DNA of 64,000 bases from Hyphomicrobiales bacterium (lineage in GTDB: Bacteria; Pseudomonadota; Alphaproteobacteria; Rhizobiales; Methyloligellaceae): positions 38,119 through 102,118 of the forward strand of contig JANQLP010000155.1 of the NCBI GenBank assembly GCA_028280515.1. The letters are read 5' to 3'. The notes below the pieces were generated by a model. That model was given only the letters and a program-made list of their open reading frames with translations. It ran no database searches and was not told where the DNA came from. Made by a program: the position numbers and the translations under genes. Below are positions 42,754-51,891 of this stretch, piece by piece (the first letter of the stretch is position 1; each line of letters begins with the position of its first letter).

Positions 42754-45201
42754 ATGCGCGCGTTGCCGACAACAGCACGGGTCGTCATCATCGGCGGGGG
42801 TGTCTCGGGGTGCTCGGTCGCCTATCACCTCGCGAAACTGGGCTGGACAGATATCGTCCTCCTTGAACGCAAGCAGCTGACCAGCGGCACCACGTGGCAC
42901 GCGGCCGGACTGATCGCGCAACTGCGCGCCACCGCCAACATGACGCGGCTGGCCAAGTACAGCCAGGAGCTATACGGCACGCTTGAGGACGAGACAGGCG
43001 TGGCCACCGGCTTCCGGCGGTGCGGCTCCATCACCGTTGCTCTGACCGACGAACGTCAGGAGGAAATTCTGCGCGGTGCATCCATGGCCCGTGCGTATGG
43101 CGTCGAGATCGAGGAGATCTCGGCCGTACAGGCGCAGGAGATGTATCCGCATCTCAACATCGAGAATGTGGTGGGCGCGGTCTATTTGCCCAGGGACGGG
43201 CAGGGCGATCCCGCAAATATCACCCACGCGCTTGCCAAGGGTGCCAAAGCGCGCGGCGCATCGATTTACGAGAACGTCAAAGTGACCGCCATCCACACGG
43301 ATGGTGGACGGGTTTCGGGCGTCACCGTGGAACGCGACGGCGAGGCGATGGAGATCGCCTGCGATCACGTTGTCAATTGCGCGGGCATGTGGGCGCGCGA
43401 GGTGGGCGCCATGGCCGGCGTCGCGGTGCCGCTGCAGGCGTGCGAGCACTTTTACATGGTCACCGAGTCCATCCCTGACCTGCCGCAACTCCCGGTGCTG
43501 CGCGTGCCCGATGAATGCGCCTACTACAAGGAAGACGCCGGCAAGATGCTGCTCGGGGCGTTTGAACCGGTCGCCAAACCGTGGGGTATGGACGGCATCC
43601 CGGAGGATTTCTGCTTCGACCAGTTGCCGGACGACTTCGACCATTTCGAGCCGATCCTCGAGATGGCGGTGAACCGGTTTCCCGCACTTGCCGAGGTCGG
43701 CATCCATACCTTCTTCAATGGGCCGGAGAGCTTCACGCCGGACGACCGGTTCTATCTCGGCGAGGCGGCCGAGGTTGAGAACTACTGGGTGGCGTGCGGA
43801 TACAACTCGGTCGGCATCCAGTCCGCAGGCGGGGCTGGCATGGCGCTCGCCCAATGGATGGAGGACGGCCAGCCGCCGTTCGACCTGTGGGACGTGGACA
43901 TCCGCCGCGTCCAGCCGTTTCAGGCGAACAAGACCTTTCTCTACCACGGCGCCACCGAGGCGCTCGGGCTGCTCTATGCCGACCACTTTCCCTATCGCCA
44001 AATGGCGACGGCCCGTGGTGTGCGCCGTTCGCCGCTCCATGAGCACCTGAAAAGACACGGCGCTGTCTTCGGTGAGGTCGCGGGCTGGGAGCGCGCCAAC
44101 TGGTTTGCCGATAACGGGCAGAAGCCCGAATACCAATACTCCTGGGAACGGCAGAACTGGTTCGACAATAATCACCGCGAGCATCTCGCGGTCCGCGAGG
44201 GCGTCGGGCTGTTCGACATGACGTCCTTCGGCAAGATTCGGGTGTCGGGACGCGACGCGTGCGACGCCTTGCAGAAGGTGTTCGGCAATGACGTGGACGT
44301 GGCGGCCGGCCGGATCGTCTACACGCAGATGCTCAATGCACGGGGCGGGGTCGAAAGCGACCTCACCGTCACACGCCTGTCTGAGACGGAGTTCCTGCTC
44401 GTGGTTCCCGCCGCCACGGTGCAGCGCGACCTGGCCTGGCTGCACCGCCATATGGACGCCGACGCACATGTCTTTGTTCACGATGCGACGAGCAGCGAAG
44501 CAACGCTGTGTGTTATGGGTCCAAAGGCGCGAAATCTGCTCTCGAAGGTGTCTTCGGACGATCTTTCGAACGAAGCACATCCATTCGGGACCATGCGCCA
44601 TATCGAAATCGGCATGGCTCTGGCCCGCGCCCATCGCGTGACCTATGTCGGTGAACTGGGGTGGGAGCTCTACGTCCCAGTAGACATGGCGGCGCATGTC
44701 TTTGAGGTGCTTGTCGAAGCCGGCGACGATGTCGGGCTCAAGCTGTGCGGGCTGCATACGCTCGATTCCTGCCGTATCGAGAAGGCGTACCGGCATTTCG
44801 GCCATGACATTACCGATGAGGATCATGTCCTCGAGGCCGGGCTCAGCTTTGCAGTGAAGACGAAAAAGGGCGATTTCATCGGCCGCGACGCGGTACTTCG
44901 GAAGAAGGAAGCAGGCCTTGAACGCCGCCTGCTGCAGTTCAAGCTGCGAGAGCCGGAGCCCCTGCTGTTTCATCACGAACCGGTGGTGCGTAATGGCGAA
45001 ATCGTCTCCTACCTGACGTCGGGCAACTATGGCCATTATCTCGGCGCTGCCGTTGGGCTGGGGTACGTGCCGTGCAAGGGCGAGAGCGTTCAGGATATCC
45101 TGAACTCGGCGTTCGAAATCGAGATTGCCGGCAGCCGGGTCGCCGCCGATGTGTCATTGCAGCCCTTCTACGATCCGAAGTCGGAGCGCGTCCGGGTCTG
45201 A
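42754..45201 (+). CDS. Dimethylglycine/sarcosine dehydrogenase-like flavoprotein (FAD + GcvT), second paralogue
   Basis: 815 residues with the same architecture as the preceding gene and clear paralogy in the FAD motif (VVIIGGGVSGCSVAYHLAK versus VVIIGGGAAGCSAAYHLAK), the TWHAAG covalent-flavin site and VGELGWELYVPV in the GcvT half. A central Trp/Asn-rich block (GWERANWFADNGQKPEYQY) is expanded compared with the first copy. Starts 38 bases after it on the same strand. A pair suggests sequential demethylation, for example di- to mono- to unmethylated, or different substrates. The repeat pair at 45256-45394 ends the unit. Confidence 0.88.
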   Translation: MRALPTTARVVIIGGGVSGCSVAYHLAKLGWTDIVLLERKQLTSGTTWHAAGLIAQLRATANMTRLAKYSQELYGTLEDETGVATGFRRCGSITVALTDERQEEILRGASMARAYGVEIEEISAVQAQEMYPHLNIENVVGAVYLPRDGQGDPANITHALAKGAKARGASIYENVKVTAIHTDGGRVSGVTVERDGEAMEIACDHVVNCAGMWAREVGAMAGVAVPLQACEHFYMVTESIPDLPQLPVLRVPDECAYYKEDAGKMLLGAFEPVAKPWGMDGIPEDFCFDQLPDDFDHFEPILEMAVNRFPALAEVGIHTFFNGPESFTPDDRFYLGEAAEVENYWVACGYNSVGIQSAGGAGMALAQWMEDGQPPFDLWDVDIRRVQPFQANKTFLYHGATEALGLLYADHFPYRQMATARGVRRSPLHEHLKRHGAVFGEVAGWERANWFADNGQKPEYQYSWERQNWFDNNHREHLAVREGVGLFDMTSFGKIRVSGRDACDALQKVFGNDVDVAAGRIVYTQMLNARGGVESDLTVTRLSETEFLLVVPAATVQRDLAWLHRHMDADAHVFVHDATSSEATLCVMGPKARNLLSKVSSDDLSNEAHPFGTMRHIEIGMALARAHRVTYVGELGWELYVPVDMAAHVFEVLVEAGDDVGLKLCGLHTLDSCRIEKAYRHFGHDITDEDHVLEAGLSFAVKTKKGDFIGRDAVLRKKEAGLERRLLQFKLREPEPLLFHHEPVVRNGEIVSYLTSGNYGHYLGAAVGLGYVPCKGESVQDILNSAFEIEIAGSRVAADVSLQPFYDPKSERVRV

Positions 45202-45255
45202 CATGCGGGCCAATCCATTGTCCTGTTATGCGCGGTCTTCTGACTGATCGAGAAC

Positions 45256-45321
45256 CTAGAGCATCATGCGTTCAGATTGACGCGTTTCGTCGCGAAATCT
45301 GAACGCATAAAGATGCTCTAG
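45256..45321. repeat. Palindromic repeat, first of a stacked pair
   Basis: 66 bases: CTAGAGCATC with its exact return GATGCTCTAG, an inner arm ATGCGTTCAGATT paired with AATCTGAACGCAT, and a GACGCGTTTCGTCGCG tip. Such long imperfect hairpins beginning AGAGCA are typical extragenic repeats of Hyphomicrobiales. Located directly after the dehydrogenase operon. Confidence 0.75.
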
Positions 45322-45333
45322 CACTATAAGATA

Positions 45334-45394
45334 TAGAGCAAATTTATCCGATTAGGTTGAAACAGGGTGAGTCAACCTAATCGGATTTTGCTCT
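45334..45394. repeat. Palindromic repeat, second of a stacked pair
   Basis: 61 bases: TAGAGCAAATTTATCCGATT and its return around an 11-base loop (AACAGGGTGAG), with TCAACCTAATCGGATTTTGC on the right arm. It starts 12 bases after the first repeat; both begin TAGAGCA, so they are probably related units of one repeat family. It may also terminate transcription. Confidence 0.75.
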
Positions 45395-45419
45395 GGGCCC
45401 TGGCTTTAACCCGTCTCTT

Positions 45420-45500
45420 TGGAGCAGTCCCATCTGCGGTGCGAAAGGCCCTGGGCGATGCCCCGAACTGCCGCTTGAAGGCGCGTTGGAATAATCCGGC
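45420..45500 (-). pseudogene. Remnant of an AraC-family regulator C terminus
   Basis: Translated on the minus strand this stretch reads FQRAFKRQFGASPRAFRTAD, the conserved end of an AraC/XylS DNA-binding domain (compare FSRAFKREFGASPKAYRNAG in the intact AraC gene at 48975-49994). No upstream helix-turn-helix, cupin domain or start survives, so this is a decayed fragment. It lies between the stacked repeats and the LysR gene. Confidence 0.6.
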
Positions 45501-45671
45501 GCGTGTTCCGGTCGGGTCTGGGGCCGCGAGGGACGCGTCCTGGGCAGGACGGCCGATGGTCCGATTAAAATATACGCCCCTCGCGGCGCCCTGCCCTGAT
45601 GTATTGCGCCCCGGTCCGAACAAGAATAGGCTTCATATTCACTTCTGTATTGCAAAAATCGGGATAATAAC

Positions 45672-46622
45672 ATGGATACTCTGAAGGCCTTGCAGGTGTT
45701 CGTGGAAGTGTCCCGGCAGGGTGGGTTCGCCAATGCGGGCAAGGCGCTCGGCCTGTCGCCATCCTCGGTCAGCCGTCATGTGGTGAATCTTGAGGATATG
45801 CTGGGTGCGCAACTGTTCCACCGCACGACCCGCAGCCTCAGCCTGACGCCGGCCGGTGAGGATGTGCTCGGGCAATGTCAGGGCATTGTGCGGGAATTCG
45901 ATGCGCTGGTGAAAACAGGCCGCCGCGAACGGGCCCAGCCAGAAGGGCGATTCCGCGTCACGATGCCGGTATTTGTCGGTGCGATCCTCATGGAGGATGT
46001 TGTGGCCGGCTTCGTCCGGGACTTTCCGCAGGTCGATCTGGATCTCCTGCTCGTCGACCGTGTCCTCAATCTGGTTGAGGAGGGCTTTGATCTCGCCGTA
46101 CGCGTCGGACGATTGCAGGACTCAACGTTGATCACACGCAAGTTCCTCGACCTGAACCTGGCCCTGGTCGCGTCACCTGAGTACCTTGAGCGGAACGGTC
46201 CCGTTCTCAAGCCCGCCGATCTGGCCGCACACAATTGCATCATTGATAGCGCCGCACCCTACAGGGATCGCTGGCCGTTTATTCACAAAAAGACGACCAG
46301 GCGTCACAAGGTGCGTGGTAATGTCAGCGTGAACAGTGGCGCTGCGGCGCGTGACCTTGCCGTCGGCGGCGTAGGTCTGACGCTTTTGCCGGAGTACCAT
46401 GTCTTCGAGGAGGTGGCGCAAGGACGACTGGTTACCGTCCTCGATGATCACATGATCAACTATGGCGGGATCTTCATCGTTTATCCCAAGAGCCGCCACC
46501 TGTCGGTTACCGTGCGCCGGTTCGCCGACCTGTTGATCGCTCAGTCGAAGCCGATCAGCGCCTATCGGGACCGCGTGAAATCGCCACAATCGCCGACGGA
46601 AACCATGTCCCGTCACAATTGA
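45672..46622 (+). CDS. LysR family transcriptional regulator
   Basis: 316 residues. Helix-turn-helix in the first 60 (VSRQGGFANAGKALGLSPSS, then VSRHVVNLEDMLGAQLFHRT) and a type-2 periplasmic-binding effector domain (about 90-290). The N terminus resembles the CrgA/ToxR-like group common in proteobacteria. Its immediate upstream neighbour is the repeat/AraC-remnant region; a 79-base gap separates it from the following secreted-protein gene. Target unknown. Confidence 0.85.
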   Translation: MDTLKALQVFVEVSRQGGFANAGKALGLSPSSVSRHVVNLEDMLGAQLFHRTTRSLSLTPAGEDVLGQCQGIVREFDALVKTGRRERAQPEGRFRVTMPVFVGAILMEDVVAGFVRDFPQVDLDLLLVDRVLNLVEEGFDLAVRVGRLQDSTLITRKFLDLNLALVASPEYLERNGPVLKPADLAAHNCIIDSAAPYRDRWPFIHKKTTRRHKVRGNVSVNSGAAARDLAVGGVGLTLLPEYHVFEEVAQGRLVTVLDDHMINYGGIFIVYPKSRHLSVTVRRFADLLIAQSKPISAYRDRVKSPQSPTETMSRHN

Positions 46623-46701
46623 TTGCGAGAGTGTTTCCAGATTTCTCGCAGTACATACAAATAACGGCGCAAGCGTTGTCCGTGTCGATGTGGAGTGCAG
46701 A

Positions 46702-48960
46702 ATGACCCTACCTTCAATGCAGAGATCATTGGCGCAATTCGTTATCCGGCCGTTTCTGATTGTGTTGATGAGCACCTTCCTGATGGTCGGCTTTAACAGT
46801 CCCGGCATGGCTCAGTCCGGCGCGGTGGATCAGGAGAAACTCGCCGGAAAATGGCCGCGCAGTTTCGAAACGCCCGATGGTTCGTCCCTGACGCTGCATC
46901 AACCGCAGGTCATTGACTGGCAGAACTTCAAGAAGACCACGGCGCTCATCGCCAGCGAGTACAAGCCGAAAGGCAGCAAGACCACGGCCTTCGGTGTCAT
47001 TACCGTTACGGCGGATACAGCCGCCAATAAGGAGAGCGACGAGGTTGTTCTGACCGACCTCGCGGTCACCAATGTGAACTTTTCGACGCTCTCGAGGAAC
47101 CAGCTTTCGGATGTCGCCGTCAAGATCGGGTCGCTGCTTCCCAACCGTCCGCTGACCCTGTCATTGACGCGTTTCCGCGCCAGTCTGACCGATCATGAGC
47201 GTATGAAAGACGTCAAGGGACTGCCGACGGACCCACCGCCCATTTTCGTTTCCGAGAAGCCGGCCGTTCTCCTCCAGACCAACGGCAAGCCGACAACCGC
47301 ACCGGTCAAAGGGACCGAAGGCGTCGAATTCCTGGTCAACACGAACTGGGACGTGCTGATGGTGGGCAAGCCCCCCGTCTATTATCTGCGGATCGACAAG
47401 TCCTGGGTGTCTGCATCCGACATCAAGGGGCCGTGGGCTGCGGTCAAGGAGCTTCCCGCGGCACTCTCGAAACTCCCGAAGGACGACAACTGGAAACAGG
47501 CCCGTGAGGCCATGCCGCCGCAACCTTTCAAGGACGGTGTCACCCCTGCGGTCTATGTCAGCGACAAGCCGGCGGAGCTCATTGTGCTCAAGGGTGCACC
47601 CAAACTGACGGCGATCCCGAACACCCGGCTCAAATGGGTATCGAACGCCAATACGGACGTGTTTTTCGACCCCGACGACAAGAGCTGGTACTTTTTGACG
47701 TCGGGACGATGGTTCAAGACCACGGACCTTCAGAAAGGGCCATGGAGTTTTGCGACCGACAGCCTGCCGGATGCCTTCCAGCTGATCCCTGACGGCCAGC
47801 CTTATTCGCTCGTCCGCTCCTCTATTCCCGGCACGTCGGAGAGCGAAGAGGCGCGGCTTCAGGCGTCCATTCCCACGACTGCCCGGGTGGAGCGCAAGGC
47901 CGTTACCGTCAACGTGACCTATTTCGGAGAACCCAAATTCGAGCCAATCAAGGGCACGAACCTCTTCTATGCGGTCAATTCGAACTACACGGTGATCCGC
48001 GTCGGTTCCAAATACTATGTCCTCTTCCAGGGCGTCTGGTTCGTCGGCGATACACCCCAGGGACCATTTGTGCCGGCAGACAGCGTTCCCGATGACATCT
48101 ACAAAATGCCGCCGTCATCGCCGGTCTACAACGCCACATATGTGCGGGTGTACGACAGCACGCCGGATTATGTGGTCTACGGCTACACAGGCGGCTATCT
48201 CTGGGGTTTCCCCGCCTGGGGCACCTATGTGTACGGCACCGGCTGGTACTATCCGCCATACTGGGTTTACCGCCCGGGCTGGCCACCGATCTACCGGCCG
48301 TGGCACGTGACCTACGGCTCCGGCACCTATTACGTTCCCGGACGCGGTACGTTTGATGCCCATTGGGGACGTGCCTACGGACCTTATGGCGGCATCGCCG
48401 CCGGCGGAATCTACAATGTGAATACCGGCGGATATGTGCGCGGTGGCGTGGCCTGGGGGCCGTTCAACCAGGGTGCCTACATTGCCGTGAGGGGACCGGA
48501 CGGAAATGTCTACCGGGCGGGCATCATCGACGGCCATGTCTACAAATCCTGGGATGGCAAGGGCGTCACGCCGACCAACAGGTGGGCAGCACGCGGCGGC
48601 GGCACGGCCCCCGCCAACTGGCGCCAACGTGCGGGTCAGCAGCAGGGTCTCTTTGCCAACAAGAACGGTCAGGTGTTCCGCAACAGGAAGGGCCAATGGC
48701 AGCAGCATGGTGCCAAGGGTTGGCAAAAACTGAAACAACGGCCGCCGAGCCAGAAGCCGGGACCGGCCAACCGGCCCGCTCAACGGCAGAACGTGCAGCA
48801 ATTCCTGGATCGTCACCAAATGGCGCGCCAAAGGGGCAACCAACTGTTTCAGGCACGGCAGCAACAGTTCCGCGGCGGACACGGCGGTGGATGGCAGCGC
48901 CCCACGACACAGCGTTTCCACGGTGGTGGCGGGCGCCGTGGCGGCGGCAGACGGTTCTGA
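46702..48960 (+). CDS. Large secreted repeat protein, WFxxx/GPW module type
   Basis: 752 residues, probable signal or anchor helix at about 16-35. Three related ~100-residue modules follow, each with a strand pair ending in a Trp/Phe-then-GPW/GPF block: PVYYLRIDKSWVSASDIKGP, DKSWYFLTSGRWFKTTDLQK and SKYYVLFQGVWFVGDTPQGP. A Tyr/Gly/Trp-rich stretch comes next (YPPYWVYRPGWPPIYRPWHV, near 530) and a Gln/Arg/Gly-rich basic tail ending HGGGGRRGGGRRF. Start at the ATG at 46702, with GGAG six bases upstream. Similar proteins are sometimes labelled carbohydrate-binding family V/XII-like; function unproven. Confidence 0.75.
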   Translation: MTLPSMQRSLAQFVIRPFLIVLMSTFLMVGFNSPGMAQSGAVDQEKLAGKWPRSFETPDGSSLTLHQPQVIDWQNFKKTTALIASEYKPKGSKTTAFGVITVTADTAANKESDEVVLTDLAVTNVNFSTLSRNQLSDVAVKIGSLLPNRPLTLSLTRFRASLTDHERMKDVKGLPTDPPPIFVSEKPAVLLQTNGKPTTAPVKGTEGVEFLVNTNWDVLMVGKPPVYYLRIDKSWVSASDIKGPWAAVKELPAALSKLPKDDNWKQAREAMPPQPFKDGVTPAVYVSDKPAELIVLKGAPKLTAIPNTRLKWVSNANTDVFFDPDDKSWYFLTSGRWFKTTDLQKGPWSFATDSLPDAFQLIPDGQPYSLVRSSIPGTSESEEARLQASIPTTARVERKAVTVNVTYFGEPKFEPIKGTNLFYAVNSNYTVIRVGSKYYVLFQGVWFVGDTPQGPFVPADSVPDDIYKMPPSSPVYNATYVRVYDSTPDYVVYGYTGGYLWGFPAWGTYVYGTGWYYPPYWVYRPGWPPIYRPWHVTYGSGTYYVPGRGTFDAHWGRAYGPYGGIAAGGIYNVNTGGYVRGGVAWGPFNQGAYIAVRGPDGNVYRAGIIDGHVYKSWDGKGVTPTNRWAARGGGTAPANWRQRAGQQQGLFANKNGQVFRNRKGQWQQHGAKGWQKLKQRPPSQKPGPANRPAQRQNVQQFLDRHQMARQRGNQLFQARQQQFRGGHGGGWQRPTTQRFHGGGGRRGGGRRF

Positions 48961-48974
48961 ATGCCGAGGCAGCC

Positions 48975-49994
48975 CTATTGGACTTGATGCAGGGCCTTTG
49001 CGGCAGTGCTCCCGCCGGAATCCGACGTGGTCTTCGGCGCGGGACGGCCGGCGTTGCGATATGCCTTCGGCGAAGCCCCGAACTCGCGCTTGAAGGCGCG
49101 GCTGAACGCGGCTTCCGATTCATAGCCGGCGGCAAAACCGATTTCGGAAACTGTCCGCTTGTTGCAATTGAGCTCTTCGGCTGCCCGCAACAGGCGACGG
49201 CGGCGAAGATACTGCATCGGCGAGGCATCGACCAAACGGACGAACTTGTCGATGAGTGAGGAGCGCGAAGCGCCCACCTCGCGCGCCAGGTGTTCCAGCG
49301 TCCAGGACCGGTCAAGCTGGGTATGGATGAGGGCGATCGCCTTTGAAGTAACCGGATCGCGCAGGCCTGCGAGCCAGCCGGCCTGACCTTCCGGCAGGTC
49401 TTTGAGATAAGAGCGGACGGCTTCAGCGAACAGCACCTCGGCCAACGTCGCCAGATTGGCCGCAACCGCGGGACCACCTTGGCTCAGTTCGCGCATGGTA
49501 TGGCGAATGGCCCCTTGTATCCACGCACCCGTCGACGTGTTGAGCAGATCAAGCTGCATGACCGACGGCAGGCACATGAGCAGCGGATTGTTGATGTCGT
49601 CCGTGCCCAGATATCCGCACAGCATGTGTGTGCGTTTGCCACCGCCGCCATACCGGATTCGGGCAATGCCGCTCTCGATCTCAACCGTGTTCAAGGCGTC
49701 GTTCTCAACAGGCTTCAGGCCGGTATGACTGCTCAGCATGTGGAAATCGTTGCGAGGCAGAAGCAGAAGCGCGCCCTTTCGGGCGAGGAGCGGAGCTCCG
49801 CCATTTGACTGCAGATACAACTCCCCGTCCACGATGTAGTGGTACTCCATCAGATGTCCGGGAACCGGCATGTCAGGTGGCAGGTCCTCGGGCCGTGCCT
49901 GACCCGCCACGCACCATGGCGCAGTGAATTCGGCATCGAAGAACACGCAACCGGATAGTCTCATTGCGCGGAGCAACTTGCTTAACGCGTCCAT
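48975..49994 (-). CDS. AraC family transcriptional regulator (cupin type)
   Basis: 339 residues: N-terminal cupin-like sensing domain (MEYHYIVDGELYLQSNGGAP, about 50-70) and C-terminal AraC double helix-turn-helix, with the second motif VSEIGFAAGYESEAAFSRAF. Diverges from the methyltransferase gene across 167 bases and most probably controls that four-gene unit. The C-terminal tail has a Thr/Ser/Gly-rich extension (KTTSDSGGSTAAKALHQVQ). Confidence 0.88.
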   Translation of the reverse strand: MDALSKLLRAMRLSGCVFFDAEFTAPWCVAGQARPEDLPPDMPVPGHLMEYHYIVDGELYLQSNGGAPLLARKGALLLLPRNDFHMLSSHTGLKPVENDALNTVEIESGIARIRYGGGGKRTHMLCGYLGTDDINNPLLMCLPSVMQLDLLNTSTGAWIQGAIRHTMRELSQGGPAVAANLATLAEVLFAEAVRSYLKDLPEGQAGWLAGLRDPVTSKAIALIHTQLDRSWTLEHLAREVGASRSSLIDKFVRLVDASPMQYLRRRRLLRAAEELNCNKRTVSEIGFAAGYESEAAFSRAFKREFGASPKAYRNAGRPAPKTTSDSGGSTAAKALHQVQ

Positions 49995-50161
49995 ACGTTC
50001 AACGCCTTTCCGTCCGCATGTCCGGTATTTCGGACAAGCATTTCGGACTTCCCGTCATTCATGAGGCCGGCAACCTCTCCTATCTCTCCGCCCAAGTTGG
50101 CGGAGTGCCGAGTATGGGCCGCGCATGAACTGAAATAAGAGTCGAGAAGGAACAAATCAAC

Positions 50162-51223
50162 ATGGAACAAATTGACGAGAGCAAGCTGCACGATTTCGTC
50201 GGAAAGATGCTGGTCGATCTCGGCGGTGCCTTCAGTGTACCGCTCGTGCGCATCGGTGAAAAACTGGGGCTCTACAAGCTCCTGAAGGCACATGGACCCA
50301 TTGGGGCGTCGGAGCTGGCCACAAAGGCCGGCATCGCAGAGCGTTATACCCGCGAATGGCTGTCGGCGCAGGCCGCATCCGGCTACATCACATATGACGC
50401 CGTGTCCGATGCCTTCAGTCTTTCCGGCGAACAGGCGATGGTGTTCGCAGAGGACGACAGCCCGGTTAATCTGCGCGGCGCGTACGACGTGAGCGCCGCC
50501 ATGCTCGAGAACCAGCCGAAGGTGCTCGAGGCATTCAAGACGGGCAAGGGTGTCGGCTGGGGCGACCAGGCGGGTTGCCTGTTTTGCGCCGTCGGCCGCT
50601 TCTTCCGCCCGGGTTACGTCAACCATCTGGTGAACGAGTGGCTGCCGGCGCTGGACGGCATGGTCGAGCGGTTGAAAGCCGGTGCCCGCGTCGCCGATGT
50701 CGGCTGCGGCCATGGCTTCTCGACGATCATGATGGCCCAGGCCTTCCCCAAATCCGAATTCATCGGTTTCGATTTCCACGAAAGCTCGATCAAGTCGGCG
50801 CGCGAGCACGCAACCGATCACGGGCTCAACGACCGCATCAGCTTCGAGGTGGCGACGGCGCAGGACTTTCCGGGCAAGGACTACGACCTCGTGACGTTCT
50901 TCGACTGTCTTCACGACATGGGCGATCCGCGTGGTGCAGCCAGGCATGTCCACTCGACGCTGAAGACGGATGGCAAATGGATGATCGTCGAGCCCATGGC
51001 CGGAGACAGTCTGGAGGACAACCTCAATCCGGTCGGTCGGCTCTATTACAGCGCGTCGACCATGATCTGTCTGCCGACGTCGCTCGATCAGCCGGTTGCC
51101 GAGGGCCTTGGCGCCCAGGCCGGCGAGGCACTGCTGAGCGAGGTGATCAAGTCGGGCGGTTTCTCCAGCGTGCGCCGGGCCACCGAGACGCCGTTCAACA
51201 TGGTGCTGGAGGCGCGGGCGTAG
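50162..51223 (+). CDS. Class I SAM-dependent methyltransferase with winged-helix N terminus
   Basis: 353 residues. The N-terminal ~130 residues include a winged-helix dimerisation-like part (LYKLLKAHGPIGASELATKA, then ERYTREWLSAQAASGYI). The Rossmann methyltransferase core has motif I VADVGCGHGFS (about 178-188), FIGFDFHESSIKSAREHA and the post-I DLVTFFDCLHDMGDPRGAAR. It is the first gene of a same-strand unit with a cupin dioxygenase, a hydrolase and an MFS transporter, and is divergent from the AraC regulator. Acceptor unknown. Confidence 0.88.
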   Translation: MEQIDESKLHDFVGKMLVDLGGAFSVPLVRIGEKLGLYKLLKAHGPIGASELATKAGIAERYTREWLSAQAASGYITYDAVSDAFSLSGEQAMVFAEDDSPVNLRGAYDVSAAMLENQPKVLEAFKTGKGVGWGDQAGCLFCAVGRFFRPGYVNHLVNEWLPALDGMVERLKAGARVADVGCGHGFSTIMMAQAFPKSEFIGFDFHESSIKSAREHATDHGLNDRISFEVATAQDFPGKDYDLVTFFDCLHDMGDPRGAARHVHSTLKTDGKWMIVEPMAGDSLEDNLNPVGRLYYSASTMICLPTSLDQPVAEGLGAQAGEALLSEVIKSGGFSSVRRATETPFNMVLEARA

Positions 51224-51281
51224 CGACGCCCAAAGCCCCGCAGAAACCTGGCAACAAGGACCGCAATTTCAGGAGAGCACG

Positions 51282-51836
51282 ATGTTTCAGCTCGAGAGAT
51301 TCGTGGAAGACTGCCGCGCGGCGCTGGCGGAAGATGAGACCCACAAGGCCATTCGCGAAACGGTGGCCCGCGCCGTTTCGGACCCGGTCCGGCTGATTGA
51401 TACGCTCGGCGCGCCGACCGTCGGAGGCGTACAGCGTCTTCTCCACACGCCTGATTTGACGATCCTCAATGTCATCTGGGCGCCCCGCATGACGCTGATG
51501 CCGCACAACCACAATATGTGGGCGGTCATCGGCGTCTATGCCGGCCGTGAGGACAACATCTTCTGGCGCCGTATTCCTGATGATCCGAAAGGGCGCATCG
51601 AGGCTGCAGGCGCCAGGTCTCTTGCGCCATGCGATGCGGCACCGCTTGGCAAGGACATTATCCATTCGGTGACGAATCCGACCGGCGTGTTCACGGGCGC
51701 GCTGCATGTGTATGGCGGCGACTTTTTCGAAGCGCACAGAAGCGAGTGGGAGCCGGAAGACCTCACTGAACAACCGTACGACGTCGAAAAGAACATGCGC
51801 CTTTTCGAAGAGGCCAATGCGCGGGTCGACTCGTAG
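51282..51836 (+). CDS. Cysteine dioxygenase-like cupin protein
   Basis: 184 residues. The cupin metal site reads MPHNHNMWAVIGVYAGREDN, with two of the iron His ligands (HNH) near 73-75, and a second His in DIIHSVTNPTGVFTGALHVY near 127. This is the cysteine-dioxygenase / mercaptopropionate-dioxygenase class of thiol dioxygenases. AGGAG precedes the ATG. It follows the methyltransferase by 58 bases. Thiol-substrate specificity is not resolved; the neighbours suggest a specialised sulfur or methylation pathway. Confidence 0.78.
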   Translation: MFQLERFVEDCRAALAEDETHKAIRETVARAVSDPVRLIDTLGAPTVGGVQRLLHTPDLTILNVIWAPRMTLMPHNHNMWAVIGVYAGREDNIFWRRIPDDPKGRIEAAGARSLAPCDAAPLGKDIIHSVTNPTGVFTGALHVYGGDFFEAHRSEWEPEDLTEQPYDVEKNMRLFEEANARVDS

Positions 51837-51891
51837 GCGCCAGACCTTTCATCACTTGGCCGGTTCCCGAACGTCAACAGTTGCAACAGCC

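Noticed and set aside
42970..45036. 688-residue antisense frame opposite the second demethylase
   Set aside because: Same reason as above; composition is that of a shadow frame.
45367..45684. 105-residue plus-strand frame across the repeat and AraC-remnant region
   Set aside because: It starts inside the repeat and lies opposite the recognisable AraC remnant.
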